This document shows, piece by piece, positions 10,624-24,823 of a stretch of DNA of 64,000 nt. The position numbers and the translations under genes are program-made. The DNA comes from Primula veris. Its lineage: Eukaryota; Streptophyta; Magnoliopsida; Ericales; Primulaceae. Location of the stretch: assembly GCA_963682055.1 (NCBI GenBank), contig OY821745.1:17233342-17297341 (forward strand). Reading direction: 5' to 3'. The notes beneath the pieces are model-generated. The model was not told the origin of the DNA. It searched no databases and saw only the letters and a list, made by a program, of their open reading frames with translations. Position 1 is the first letter of the stretch. Each line of letters opens with the position of its first letter.

Positions 10624-12843
10624 CAAATTTCTAGAATATGTAGGAAATATTCCTCATTTTCTTTCTTGGATTTATGGCCTAGTACACGGTTTTTATCGAC
10701 TTTTTTGTTTTCCGACATTTTATTTGTATTTGTAGGGTTTAGGGTTTAGGTTTCAAGGTTTAGTGTTTATGTAATTTTCTAGCATATGTAGGAAATATTC
10801 CTCATTTTCTTTCTTGGATTTATGGCCTAGTACACGGTTTTTACCGAATTTTTTGTTTTCCGACATTTCATTTGTAATTGTGGGGTTTAGGGTTTATGTT
10901 TAAGGTTTTAGGGTTTAAAGTTTAGGGTTTAAGGTAATTTTCTTGCATATGTTGGAAATATTCCTTATTTTCTTTCTAGGATTTATAGCCTAGTACATGA
11001 TTTTTACCGACTTTTTTGTTTTCTGGCATTTTATTTGTATTTGTATGGTTTAGGGTTTAGGGTTTTAGGGTTTAATTTTTCGGGTTTAGGTAAATTCCTA
11101 GAATATGTAGGAAATATTCCTCATTTTCTTTCTTGCATTGATGGCATAGTACACGGTTTTTACCAACATTTTAGTTTTCCGATATTTTATTTGTATTTGT
11201 AGGGTTTAGGGTTTAGGGTTTATGTTTTAGGGTTTAAGGTTTAGGGTTTAGGTAATTTTCTAGCATATGTTGGAAATATTCCTCATTTTCTTTCTTGGTT
11301 TATGGCCTAGTACACGGTTTTTACTGAATTTTTGGATTTCTGACATTTTATTTGTATTTGTGAGGTTTAGGGTTTAGGTTTAGGGTTTAGGGTTTATAGT
11401 TTAGGTAATTTTCTAGAATATGTAGGAAATATTCCTCATTTTCTTTCTTGGATTTATGGCCTATTACACGGTTTTTATCGACTTTTTTGTTTTCCGACAT
11501 TTTATTTGTATTTGTAGGGTTTAAGGTTTAGGGTTCAAGGTTTAGTGTTTAGGTAATTTTCTAGCATACGTAGGAAATATTCCTCATTTTCTTTCTTGGA
11601 TTTATGGCCTAGTAAACGGTTTTTACCGAATTTTTTGTTTTCCGGTATTTATTTGTATTTGTAGGGTTTAGGGTTTAGGTTGTAGAGTTTTAGGGTTTAA
11701 GTTTTATGGTTTAGGTAAATTTCTAGAATATGTAGGAAATATTCCTCATTTTCTTACTTGCATTGATGGCCTAGTACACGGTTTTTACCGAGATTTTAGT
11801 TTTTCAACATTTTATTTGTATTTGTAGGGTTTAGGGTTTAGGGTTTAGGGTTTAGGGTTTAGGGTTTAGGATTTTAGGGTTTAATTTTTAGGGTTTAGGT
11901 AAATTTCTAGAATATGTAGGAAATATTCCTCATTTTCTTTCTTGCATTGATGGCCTAGTACACGGTTTTTACCGACATTTTAGTTTTCCGACATTTTATT
12001 TGTATTTGTATGGTTTAGGATTTAGGGTTTAGGGTTTAGGTTTTAGGGTTTAAGGTTTAGGGTTTAGGTAATTTTCTAGCATATGTTAGAAATATTCCTC
12101 ATTTTCTTTCTTGGATTTATGGCCTAGTACACAATTTTTACTAACATTTTGGTTTTCCGACATTTTATTTGTATTTGTGGGATTTAGGGTTCAAGGTTTA
12201 GGATTTAGTTAATTTTCTTGCATATGTAGGAAATATTCCACAATTTCTTTCTTGGATTTTTGGCATAGTACACGGTTTTTATCGATTTTTTTGTTTTTCG
12301 ACATTTTATTTGTATTTGTAGGGTTTAGGTTTTAGGGTTTAAGGTGTAGGGTTTAGGTAATTTTCTAGCATACGTAGGAAATATTCCTCATTTTCTTTCT
12401 TGGATTTATGGAATAGTACATGGTTTTTACCGACTTTTTTATTTTTCGGCATTTTATTTGTATTTGTAGGGTTTAGGGTTTAGGGTTTAGGGTTTTAGAG
12501 CTTAATTTTTAGTGTTTAGGTAAATTTCTAGAATATGTAGGAAATATTCCTCATTTTCTTTCTTGCATTGATGGCCTAGTACACGGTTTTTACCAACATT
12601 TTAGTTTTCCGACATTTTATTTGTATTTGTAGGGTTTAGGTTTTAGGGTTTAGGGTTTAGGGTTTAGTTTTTAGGGTTTACGGCTTAGGGTTTAGATAAT
12701 TTTCTAGCATATGTTGGAAATATTTCTCATTTTCTTTCTTGGATTTATGGCCTAGTACACGGGTTTTACTGAATTTTTGGATTTTCGACATTTTATTTGT
12801 ATTTATGGGGTTTAGGGTTTAGGTTTAGGGTTTATGGTTTAGG
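10624..12843 (+). repeat. HOR unit 6 (14-mer)
   Basis: Unit of 2,220 bp with monomer I from 11,900. Monomer L has a private ATTTTTCGGC near 12,441, where the neighbouring copies read ATTTTCCGGC. The unit is followed not by A but by a second copy of its own I-N segment. Confidence 0.92.
11900..12843 (+). repeat. 944 bp duplicated segment I-N, copy 1
   Basis: Monomers I to N of unit 6. The segment is exactly as long as the partial unit that follows and has the same monomer order, so the two are copies of one tandem duplication. Confidence 0.9.
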
Positions 12844-13787
12844 TAAATTTCTAGAATATGTAGGAAATATTCCTCATTTTCTTTCTTGCATTGATGGCCT
12901 AGTACACGGTTTTTACCGACATTTTAGTTTTCCGACATTTTATTTGTATTTGTATGGTTTAGGATTTAGGGTTTAGGGTTTAGGTTTTAGGGTTTAAGGT
13001 TTAGGGTTTAGGTAATTTTCTAGCATATGTTAGAAATATTCCTCATTTTCTTTCTTGGATTTATGGCCTAGTACACAATTTTTACTAACATTTTGGTTTT
13101 CCGACATTTTATTTGTATTTGTGGGATTTAGGGTTCAAGGTTTAGGATTTAGTTAATTTTCTTGCATATGTAGGAAATATTCCACAATTTCTTTCTTGGA
13201 TTTTTGGCATAGTACACGGTTTTTATCGATTTTTTTGTTTTTCGACATTTTATTTGTATTTGTAGGGTTTAGGTTTTAGGGTTTAAGGTGTAGGGTTTAG
13301 GTAATTTTCTAGCATACGTAGGAAATATTCCTCATTTTCTTTCTTGGATTTATGGAATAGTACATGGTTTTTACCGACTTTTTTATTTTCCGGCATTTTA
13401 TTTGTATTTGTAGGGTTTAGGGTTTAGGGTTTAGGGTTTTAGAGCTTAATTTTTAGTGTTTAGGTAAATTTCTAGAATATGTAGGAAATATTCCTCATTT
13501 TCTTTCTTGCATTGATGGCCTAGTACACGGTTTTTACCAACATTTTAGTTTTCCGACATTTTATTTGTATTTGTAGGGTTTAGGTTTTAGGGTTTAGGGT
13601 TTAGGGTTTAGTTTTTAGGGTTTACGGCTTAGGGTTTAGATAATTTTCTAGCATATGTTGGAAATATTTCTCATTTTCTTTCTTGGATTTATGGCCTAGT
13701 ACACGGGTTTTACTGAATTTTTGGATTTTCGACATTTTATTTGTATTTATGGGGTTTAGGGTTTAGGTTTAGGGTTTATGGTTTAGG
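12844..13787 (+). repeat. 944 bp duplicated segment I-N, copy 2 (partial unit)
   Basis: Six monomers, I-J-K-L-M-N, with A-H missing. The left junction lies in 12,844-12,888. There, the N tail that normally leads into A continues into TAAATTTCTAGAATATG, which A and I share, and then follows I (TTGCATTGATGG) instead of A (TTGGATTTATGG). The copy differs from copy 1 at least at the L monomer TTCC/TTTC site. Confidence 0.9.
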
Positions 13788-16000
13788 TAAATTTCTAGAA
13801 TATGTAGGAAATATTCCTCATTTTCTTTCTTGGATTTATGGCCTAGTACACGGTTTTTATCGACTTTTTTGTTTTCCGACATTTTATTTGTATTTGTAGG
13901 GTTTAGGGTTTAGGTTTCAAGGTTTAGTGTTTATGTAATTTTCTAGCATATGTAGGAAATATTCCTCATTTTCTTTCTTGGATTTATGGCCTAGTACACG
14001 GTTTTTACCGAATTTTTTGTTTTCCGACATTTCATTTGTAATTGTGGGGTTTAGGGTTTATGTTTAAGGTTTTAGGGTTTAAAGTTTAGGGTTTAAGGTA
14101 ATTTTCTTGCATATGTTGGAAATATTCCTTATTTTCTTTCTAGGATTTATAGCCTAGTACATGATTTTTACCGACTTTTTTGTTTTCTGGCATTTTATTT
14201 GTATTTGTATGGTTTAGGGTTTAGGGTTTTAGGGTTTAATTTTTCGGGTTTAGGTAAATTCCTAGAATATGTAGGAAATATTCCTCATTTTCTTTCTTGC
14301 ATTGATGGCATAGTACACGGTTTTTACCAACATTTTAGTTTTCCGATATTTTATTTGTATTTGTAGGGTTTAGGGTTTAGGGTTTATGTTTTAGGGTTTA
14401 AGGTTTAGGGTTTAGGTAATTTTCTAGCATATGTTGGAAATATTCCTCATTTTCTTTCTTGTTTTATGGCCTAGTACACGGTTTTTACTGAATTTTTGGA
14501 TTTCTGACATTTTATTTGTATTTGTGAGGTTTAGGGTTTAGGTTTAGGGTTTAGGGTTTATAGTTTAGGTAATTTTCTAGAATATGTAGGAAATATTCCT
14601 CATTTTCTTTCTTGGATTTATGGCCTATTACACGGTTTTTATCGACTTTTTTGTTTTCCGACATTTTATTTGTATTTGTAGGGTTTAAGGTTTAGGGTTC
14701 AAGGTTTAGTGTTTAGGTAATTTTCTAGCATACGTAGGAAATATTCCTCATTTTCTTTCTTGGATTTATGGCCTAGTAAACGGTTTTTACCGAATTTTTT
14801 GTTTTCCGGTATTTATTTGTATTTGTAGGGTTTAGGGTTTAGGTTGTAGAGTTTTAGGGTTTAAGTTTTATGGTTTAGGTAAATTTCTAGAATATGTAGG
14901 AAATATTCCTCATTTTCTTACTTGCATTGATGGCCTAGTACACGGTTTTTACCGAGATTTTAGTTTTTCAACATTTTATTTGTATTTGTAGGGTTTAGGG
15001 TTTAGGGTTTAGGGTTTAGGGTTTAGGATTTTAGGGTTTAATTTTTAGGGTTTAGGTAAATTTCTAGAATATGTAGGAAATATTCCTCATTTTCTTTCTT
15101 GCATTGATGGCCTAGTACACGGTTTTTACCGACATTTTAGTTTTCCGACATTTTATTTGTATTTGTATGGTTTAGGATTTAGGGTTTAGGGTTTAGGTTT
15201 TAGGGTTTAAGGTTTAGGGTTTAGGTAATTTTCTAGCATATGTTAGAAATATTCCTCATTTTCTTTCTTGGATTTATGGCCTAGTACACAATTTTTACTA
15301 ACATTTTGGTTTTCCGACATTTTATTTGTATTTGTGGGATTTAGGGTTCAAGGTTTAGGATTTAGTTAATTTTCTTGCATATGTAGGAAATATTCCACAA
15401 TTTCTTTCTTGGATTTTTGGCATAGTACACGGTTTTTATCGATTTTTTTGTTTTTCGACATTTTATTTGTATTTGTAGGGTTTAGGTTTTAGGGTTTAAG
15501 GTGTAGGGTTTAGGTAATTTTCTAGCATACGTAGGAAATATTCCTCATTTTCTTTCTTGGATTTATGGAATAGTACATGGTTTTTACCGACTTTTTTATT
15601 TTCCGGCATTTTATTTGTATTTGTAGGGTTTAGGGTTTAGGGTTTAGGGTTTTAGAGCTTAATTTTTAGTGTTTAGGTAAATTTCTAGAATATGTAGGAA
15701 ATATTCCTCATTTTCTTTCTTGCATTGATGGCCTAGTACACGGTTTTTACCAACATTTTAGTTTTCCGACATTTTATTTGTATTTGTAGGGTTTAGGTTT
15801 TAGGGTTTAGGGTTTAGGGTTTAGTTTTTAGGGTTTACGGCTTAGGGTTTAGATAATTTTCTAGCATATGTTGGAAATATTTCTCATTTTCTTTCTTGGA
15901 TTTATGGCCTAGTACACGGGTTTTACTGAATTTTTGGATTTTCGACATTTTATTTGTATTTATGGGGTTTAGGGTTTAGGTTTAGGGTTTATGGTTTAGG
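13788..16000 (+). repeat. HOR unit 7 (14-mer)
   Basis: Unit of 2,213 bp. Monomer E reads CTTGTTTTATGG near 14,458, intermediate between the shorter CTTGGTTTATGG of units 1-6 and the longer CTTGGATTTATGG of unit 8. The M tail is the ACGGCTT form. Confidence 0.93.
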
Positions 16001-18207
16001 TAAATTTCTAGAATATGTAGGAAATATTCCTCATTTTCTTTCTTGGATTTATGGCCTAGTACACGGTTTTTATCGACTTTTTTGTTTTCCGACATTTTAT
16101 TTGTATTTGTAGGGTTTAGGGTTTAGGTTTCAAGGTTTAGTGTTTATGTAATTTTCTAGCATATGTAGGAAATATTCCTCATTTTCTTTCTTGGATTTAT
16201 GGCCTAGTACACGGTTTTTACCGAATTTTTTGTTTTCCGACATTTCATTTGTAATTGTGGTGTTTAGGGTTTATGTTTAAGGTTTTAGGGTTTAAGGTTT
16301 AGGGTTTAAGGTAATTTTCTTGCATATGTTGGAAATATTCCTTATTTTCTTTCTAGGATTTATGGCCTAGTACATGATTTTTACCGACTTTTTTGTTTTC
16401 TGGCATTTTATTTGTATTTGTATGGTTTAGGGTTTAGGGTTTTAGGGTTTAATTTTTTGGGTTTAGGTAAATTCCTAGAATATGTAGGAAATATTCCTCA
16501 TTTTCTTTCTTGCATTGATGGCATAGTACACGGTTTTTACCAACATTTTAGTTTTCCGATATTTTATTTGTATTTGTAGGGTTTAGGGTTTAGGGTTTAT
16601 GTTTTAGGGTTTAAGGTTTAGGGTTTAGGTAATTTTCTAGCATATGTTGGAAATATTCCTCATTTTCTTTCTTGGATTTATGGCCTAGTACACGGTTTTT
16701 ACTGAATTTTTGGATTTCTGACATTTTATTTGTATTTGTGAGGTTTAGGGTTTAGGTTTAGGGTTTAGGGTTTATAGTTTAGGTAATTTTCTAGAATATG
16801 TAGGAAATATTCCTCATTTTCTTTCTTGGATTTATGGCCTATTACACGGTTTTTATCGACTTTTTTGTTTTCCGACATTTTATTTGTATTTGTAGGGTTT
16901 AAGGTTTAGGGTTCAAGGTTTAGTGTTTAGGTAATTTTCTAGCATACGTAGGACATATTCCTCATTTTCTTTCTTGGATTTATGGCCTAGTAAACGGTTT
17001 TTACCGAATTTTTTGTTTTCCGGTATTTATTTGTATTTGTAGGGTTTAGGGTTTAGGTTGTAGAGTTTTAGGGTTTAAGTTTTATGGTTTAGGTAAATTT
17101 CTAGAATATGTAGGAAATATTCCTCATTTTCTTACTTGCATTGATGGCCTAGTACACGGTTTTTACCGAGATTTTAGTTTTTCAACATTTTATTTGTATT
17201 TGTAGGGTTTAGGGTTTAGGGTTTAGGGTTTATGGTTTTAGGGTTTAATTTTTAGGGTTTATGTAAATTTCTAGAATATGTAGGAAATATTCCTCATTTT
17301 CTTTCTTGCATTGATGGCCTAGTACACGGTTTTTACCGACATTTTAGTTTTCCGACATTTTATTTGTATTTGTATGGTTTAGGATTTAGGGTTTAGGGTT
17401 TAGGTTTTAGGGTTTAAGGTTTAGGGTTTAGGTAATTTTCTAGCATATGTTAGAAATATTCCTCATTTTCTTTCTTGGATTTATGGCCTAGTACACAATT
17501 TTTACTAACATTTTGGTTTTCCGACATTTTATTTGTATTTGTGGGATTTAGGGTTCAAGGTTTAGGATTTAGTTAATTTTCTTGCATATGTAGGAAATAT
17601 TCCACAATTTCTTTCTTGGATTTTTGGCATAGTACACGGTTTTTATCGATTTTTTTGTTTTTCGACATTTTATTTGTATTTGTAGGGTTTAGGTTTTAGG
17701 GTTTAAGGTGTAGGGTTTAGGTAATTTTCTAGCATACGTAGGAAATATTCCTCATTTTCTTTCTTGGATTTATGGAATAGTACATGGTTTTTACCGACTT
17801 TTTTATTTTCCGGCATTTTATTTTTATTTGTAGGGTTTAGGGTTTAGGGTTTAGGGTTTTAGAGCTTAATTTTTAGTGTTTAGGTAAATTTCTAGAATAT
17901 GTAGGAAATATTCCTCATTTTCTTTCTTGCATTGATGGCCTAGTACACGGTTTTTACCAACATTTTAGTTTTCCGACATTTTATTTGTATTTGTAGGGTT
18001 TAGGTTTTAGGGTTTAGGGTTTAGGGTTTAGTTTTTAGGGTTTAACGCTTAGGGTTTAGATAATTTTCTAGCATATGTTGGAAATATTTCTCATTTTCTT
18101 TCTTGGATTTATGGCCTAGTACACGGGTTTTACTGAATTTTTTGATTTTCGACATTTTATTTGTATTTATGGGGTTTAGGGTTTAGGTATAGGGTTTAGG
18201 GTTTAGG
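16001..18207 (+). repeat. HOR unit 8 (14-mer, haplotype a, switching to b at its end)
   Basis: Unit of 2,207 bp. Monomer G has GTAGGACATATTCC near 16,950, a variant otherwise seen in units 11-14. From the M tail on (AACGCTTAGGG near 18,045, then TTTTTTGATTTTCG and GGTATAGGG) it has the variants of units 9, 14-end and 15, so a haplotype boundary lies inside this unit. Confidence 0.9.
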
Positions 18208-20411
18208 TGATTTTCTAGAATATGTAGGAAATAATCCTCATTTTCTTTCTTGGATTTATGGCCTAGTACACGGTTTTTATCGACTTTTTTGTTTTCCGAC
18301 ATTTTATTTGTATTTGTAGGGTTTAGGGTTTAGGTTTCAAGTTTTAGTGTTTAAGTAATTTTCTAGCATATGTAGGAAATATTCCTCATTTTCTTTCTTG
18401 GATTTATGGCCTAGTACACGGTTTTTACCGAATTTTTTGTTTTCCGACATTTCATTTGTAATTGTGGGGTTTAGGGTTTAGGGTTTATGTTTAAGGTTTT
18501 AGGGTTTAAGGTTTAGGGTTTAGGTAATTTTCTTGCATATGTTGGAAATATTCCTTATTTTCTTTCTAGGATTTATGGCCTAGTAAATGATTTTTACCGA
18601 CTTTTTTGTTTTCTGGCATTTTATTTGTATTTGTATGGTTTAGGGTTTAGGGTTTTAGGGTTTAATTTTTCGGGTTTAGGTAAATTCCTAGAATATGTAG
18701 GAAATATTCCTCATTTTCTTTCTTGCATTGATGGCATAGTACACGGTTTTTACCAACATTTTAGTTTTCCGACATTTTATTTGTATTTGTAGGGTTTAGG
18801 GTTCAGGGTTTATGTTTTAGGGTTTAAGGTTTAGGGTTTAGGTAATTTTCTAGCATATGTTGGAAATATTCCTCATTTTCTTTCTTGGATTAATGGCCTA
18901 GTACACGGTTTTTACTGAATTTTTGGATTTTCGACATTTTATTTGTATTTGTGAGGTTTAGGGTTTAGGTTTAGGGTTTAGGGTTTATAGTTTAGGTAAT
19001 TTTCTAGAATATGTAGGAAATATTCCTCATTTTCTTTCTTGGATTTATGGCCTATTACACGGTTTTTATCGACTTTTTTGTTTTCCGACATTTTATTTGT
19101 ATTTGTAGGGTTTAAGGTTTAGGGTTCAAGGTTTAGTGTTTAGGTAATTTTCTAGCATACGTAGGAAATATTCCTCATTTTCTTTCTTGGATTTATGGCC
19201 TAGTAAACGGTTTTTACCGAATTTTTTGTTTTCCGGTATTTATTTGTATTTGTAGGGTTTAGGGTTTAGGTTGTAGAGTTTTAGGGTTTAAGTTTTATGG
19301 TTTAGGTAAATTTCTAGAATATGTAGGAAATATTCTTCATTTTCTTACTTGCATTGATGGCCTAGTACACGGTTTTTACCGAGATTTTAGTTTTTCAACA
19401 TTTTATTTGTATTTGTAGGGTTTAGGGTTTAGGGTTTAGGGTTTATGGTTTTACGGTTTAATTTTTAGGGTTTAGGTAAATTTCTAGAATATGTAGGAAA
19501 TATTCCTCATTTTCTTTCTTGCATTGATGGCCTAGTACACGGTTTTTACCGACATTTTATTTGTATTTGTATGGTTTAGGATTTAGGGTTTAGGGTTTAG
19601 GGTTTAGGTTTTAGGGTTTAAGGTTTAGGGTTTAGGTAATTTTCTAGCATATGTTAGAAATATTCCTCATTTTCTTTCTTGGATTTATGGCCTAGTACAC
19701 AATTTTTACTAACATTTTGGTTTTCCGACATTTTATTTGTATTTGTGGGATTTAGGGTTCAAGGTTTAGGATTTAGTTAATTTTCTTGCATATGTAGGAA
19801 ATATTCCACAATTTCTTTCTTGGATTTTTGGCATAGTACACGGTTTTTATCGATTTTTTTGTTTTTCGACATTTTATTTGTATTTGTAGGGTTTAGGTTT
19901 TAGGGTTTAAGGTGTAGGGTTTAGGTAATTTTCTAGCATACGTAGGAAATATTCCTCATTTTCTTTCTTGGATTTATGGAATAGTACATGGTTTTTACCG
20001 ACTTTTTTATTTTCCGGCATTTTATTTGTATTTGTAGGGTTTAGGGTTTAGGGTTTAGGGTTTTAGAGCTTAATTTTTAGTGTTTAGGTAAATTTCTAGA
20101 ATATGTAGGAAATATTCCTCATTTTCTTTCTTGCATTGATGGCCTAGTACACGGTTTTTACCAACATTTTAGTTTTCCGACATTTTATTTGTATTTGTAG
20201 GGTTTAGGTTTTAGGGTTTAGGGTTTAGGGTTTAGTTTTTAGGGTTTAACGCTTAGGGTTTAGATAATTTTCTAGCATATGTTGGAAATATTTCTCATTT
20301 TCTTTCTTGGATTTATGGCCTAGTACACGGGTTTTACTGAATTTTTTGATTTTCGACATTTTATTTGTATTTATGGGGTTTAGGGTTTAGGTATAGGGTT
20401 TAGGGTTTAGG
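18208..20411 (+). repeat. HOR unit 9 (14-mer, haplotype b)
   Basis: Unit of 2,204 bp. It opens with GGTGATTTTCTAG and has AAATAATCC in A. Monomer I lacks the 15 bp TTAGTTTTCCGACAT (near 19,552), and E reads GGATTAATGG. All of these recur in unit 10 and again from unit 15 on. Confidence 0.92.
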
Positions 20412-22615
20412 TGATTTTCTAGAATATGTAGGAAATAATCCTCATTTTCTTTCTTGGATTTATGGCCTAGTACACGGTTTTTATCGACTTTTTTGTTTTC
20501 CGACATTTTATTTGTATTTGTAGGGTTTAGGGTTTAGGTTTCAAGGTTTAGTGTTTAAGTAATTTTCTAGCATATGTAGGAAATATTCCTCATTTTCTTT
20601 CTTGGATTTATGGCCTAGTACACGGTTTTTACCGAATTTTTTGTTTTCCGACATTTCATTTGTAATTGTGGGGTTTAGGGTTTAGGGTTTATGTTTAAGG
20701 TTTTAGGGTTTAAGGTTTAGGGTTTAGGTAATTTTCTTGCATATGTTGGAAATATTCCTTATTTTCTTTCTAGGATTTATGGCCTAGTAAATGATTTTTA
20801 CCGACTTTTTTGTTTTCTGGCATTTTATTTGTATTTGTATGGTTTAGGGTTTAGGGTTTTAGGGTTTAATTTTTCGGGTTTAGGTAAATTCCTAGAATAT
20901 GTAGGAAATATTCCTCATTTTCTTTCTTGCATTGATGGCATAGTACACGGTTTTTACCAACATTTTAGTTTTCCGACATTTTATTTGTATTTGTAGGGTT
21001 TAGGGTTCAGGGTTTATGTTTTAGGGTTTAAGGTTTAGGGTTTAGGTAATTTTCTAGCATATGTTGGAAATATTCCTCATTTTCTTTCTTGGATTAATGG
21101 CCTAGTACACGGTTTTTACTGAATTTTTGGATTTCCGACATTTTATTTGTATTTGTGAGGTTTAGGGTTTAGGTTTAGGGTTTAGGGTTTATAGTTTAGG
21201 TAATTTTCTAGAATATGTAGGAAATATTCCTCATTTTCTTTCTTGGATTTATGGCCTATTACACGGTTTTTATCGACTTTTTTGTTTTCCGACATTTTAT
21301 TTGTATTTGTAGGGTTTAAGGTTTAGGGTTCAAGGTTTAGTGTTTAGGTAATTTTCTAGCATACGTAGGAAATATTCCTCATTTTCTTTCTTGGATTTAT
21401 GGCCTAGTAAACGGTTTTTACCGAATTTTTTGTTTTCCGGTATTTATTTGTATTTGTAGGGTTTAGGGTTTAGGTTGTAGAGTTTTAGGGTTTAAGTTTT
21501 ATGGTTTAGGTAAATTTCTAGAATATGTAGGAAATATTCTTCATTTTCTTACTTGCATTGATGGCCTAGTACACGGTTTTTACCGAGATTTTAGTTTTTC
21601 AACATTTTATTTGTATTTGTAGGGTTTAGGGTTTAGGGTTTAGGGTTTATGGTTTTACGGTTTAATTTTTAGGGTTTAGGTAAATTTCTAGAATATGTAG
21701 GAAATATTCCTCATTTTCTTTCTTGCATTGATGGCCTAGTACACGGTTTTTACCGACATTTTATTTGTATTTGTATGGTTTAGGATTTAGGGTTTAGGGT
21801 TTAGGGTTTAGGTTTTAGGGTTTAAGGTTTAGGGTTTAGGTAATTTTCTAGCATATGTTAGAAATATTCCTCATTTTCTTTCTTGGATTTATGGCCTAGT
21901 ACACAATTTTTACTAACATTTTGGTTTTCCGACATTTTATTTGTATTTGTGGGATTTAGGGTTCAAGGTTTAGGATTTAGTTAATTTTCTTGCATATGTA
22001 GGAAATATTCCACAATTTCTTTCTTGGATTTTTGGCATAGTACACGGTTTTTATCGATTTTTTTGTTTTTCGACATTTTATTTGTATTTGTAGGGTTTAG
22101 GTTTTAGGGTTTAAGGTGTAGGGTTTAGGTAATTTTCTAGCATACGTAGGAAATATTCCTCATTTTCTTTCTTGGATTTATGGAATAGTACATGGTTTTT
22201 ACCGACTTTTTTATTTTCCGGCATTTTATTTGTATTTGTAGGGTTTAGGGTTTAGGGTTTAGGGTTTTAGAGCTTAATTTTTAGTGTTTAGGTAAATTTC
22301 TAGAATATGTAGGAAATATTCCTCATTTTCTTTCTTGCATTGATGGCCTAGTACACGGTTTTTACCAACATTTTAGTTTTCCGACATTTTATTTGTATTT
22401 GTAGGGTTTAGGTTTTAGGGTTTAGGGTTTAGGGTTTAGTTTTTAGGGTTTAAGGCTTAGGGTTTAGATAATTTTCTAGCATATGTTGGAAATATTTCTC
22501 ATTTTCTTTCTTGGATTTATGGCCTAGTACACGGGTTTTACTGAATTTTTGGATTTTCGACATTTTATTTGTATTTATGGGGTTTAGGGTTTAGGTTTAG
22601 GGTTTATGGTTTAGG
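20412..22615 (+). repeat. HOR unit 10 (14-mer, haplotype b)
   Basis: Unit of 2,204 bp, close to unit 9 through monomers A-L, including G without the GGACAT variant and the 15 bp-shorter I. Its M tail (AAGGCTTAGGG near 22,450) and N belong to the units 11-13 type, so a second haplotype boundary lies near 22.3-22.5 kb. Confidence 0.92.
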
Positions 22616-24823
22616 TAAATTTCTAGAATATGTAGGAAATATTCCTCATTTTCTTTCTTGGATTTATGGCCTAGTACACGGTTTTTATCGACTTTTTTGT
22701 TTTCCGACATTTTATTTGTATTTGTAGGGTTTAGGGTTTAGGTTTCAAGGTTTAGTGTTTATGTAATTTTCTAGCATATGTAGGAAATATTCCTCATTTT
22801 CTTTCTTGGATTTATGGCCTAGTACACGGTTTTTACCGAATTTTTTGTTTTCCGACATTTCATTTGTAATTGTGGGGTTTAGGGTTTATGTTTAAGGTTT
22901 TAGGGTTTAAGGTTTAGGGTTTAAGGTAATTTTTCTTGCATATGTTGGAAATATTCCTTATTTTCTTTCTAGGATTTATGGCCTAGTACATGATTTTTAC
23001 CGACTTTTTTGTTTTCTGGCATTTTATTTGTATTTGTATGGTTTAGGGTTTAGGGTTTTAGGGTTTAATTTTTCGGGTTTAGGTAAATTCCTAGGATATG
23101 TTGGAAATATTCCTCATTTTCTTTCTTGCATTGATGGCATAGTACACGGTTTTTACCAACATTTTAGTTTTCCGATATTTTATTTGTATTTGTAGGGTTT
23201 AGGGTTTAGGGTTTATGTTTTAGGGTTTAAGGTTTAGGGTTTAGGTAATTTTCTAGCATATGTTGGAAATATTCCTCATTTTCTTTCTTGGATTTATGGC
23301 CTAGTACACGGTTTTTACTGAATTTTTGGATTTCTGACATTTTATTTGTATTTGTGAGGTTTAGGGTTTAGGTTTAGGGTTTAGGGTTTATAGTTTAGGT
23401 AATTTTCTAGAATATGTAGGAAATATTCCTCATTTTCTTTCTTGGATTTATGGCCTATTACACGGTTTTTATCGACTTTTTTGTTTTCCGACATTTTATT
23501 TGTATTTGTAGGGTTTAAGGTTTAGGGTTCAAGGTTTAGTGTTTAGGTAATTTTCTAGCATACGTAGGACATATTCCTCATTTTCTTTCTTGGATTTATG
23601 GCCTAGTAAACGGTTTTTACCGAATTTTTCGTTTTCCGGTATTTATTTGTATTTGTAGGGTTTAGGGTTTAGGTTGTAGAGTTTTAGTGTTTAAGTTTTA
23701 TGGTTTAGGTAAATTTCTAGAATATGTAGGAAATATTCCTCATTTTCTTACTTGCATTGATGGCCTAGTACACGGTTTTTACCGAGATTTTAGTTTTTCA
23801 ACATTTTATTTGTATTTGTAGGGTTTAGGGTTTAGGGTTTAGGGTTTATGGTTTTAGGGTTTAATTTTTAGGGTTTAGGTAAATTTCTAGAATATGTAGG
23901 AAATATTCCTCATTTTCTTTCTTGCATTGATGGCCTAGTACACGGTTTTTACCGACATTTTAGTTTTCCGACATTTTATTTGTATTTGTATGGTTTAGGA
24001 TTTAGGGTTTAGGGTTTAGGTTTTAGGGTTTAAGGTTTAGGGTTTAGGTAATTTTCTAGCATATGTTAGAAATATTCCTCATTTTCTTTCTTGGATTTAT
24101 GGCCTAGTACACAATTTTTACTAACATTTTGGTTTTCCGACATTTTATTTGTATTTGTGGGATTTAGGGTTCAAGGTTTAGGATTTAGTTAATTTTCTTG
24201 CATATGTAGGAAATATTCCACAATTTCTTTCTTGGATTTTTGGCATAGTACACGGTTTTTATCGATTTTTTTGTTTTTCGACATTTTATTTGTATTTGTA
24301 GGGTTTAGGTTTTAGGGTTTAAGGTGTAGGGTTTAGGTAATTTTCTAGCATACGTAGGAAATATTCCTCATTTTCTTTCTTGGATTTATGGAATAGTACA
24401 TGGTTTTTACCGACTTTTTTATTTTCCGGCATTTTATTTGTATTTGTAGGGTTTAGGGTTTAGGGTTTAGGGTTTTAGAGCTTAATTTTTAGTGTTTAGG
24501 TAAATTTCTAGAATATGTAGGAAATATTCCTCATTTTCTTTCTTGCATTGATGGCCTAGTACACGGTTTTTACCAACATTTTAGTTTTCCGACATTTTAT
24601 TTGTATTTGTAGGGTTTAGGTTTTAGGGTTTAGGGTTTAGGGTTTAGTTTTTAGGGTTTAAGGCTTAGGGTTTAGATAATTTTCTAGCATATGTTGGAAA
24701 TATTTCTCATTTTCTTTCTTGGATTTATGGCCTAGTACACGGGTTTTACTGAATTTTTGGATTTTCGACATTTTATTTGTATTTATAGGGTTTAGGGTTT
24801 AGGTTTAGGGTTTATGGTTTAGG
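22616..24823 (+). repeat. HOR unit 11 (14-mer, haplotype a)
   Basis: Unit of 2,208 bp. Private changes: one extra T at the start of C (near 22,930), CTAGGATATGTTGG in D (near 23,093) and ATTTATAGGG in N (near 24,781). G has GGACATATTCC and TTTTTCGTTTTCC. Confidence 0.92.
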
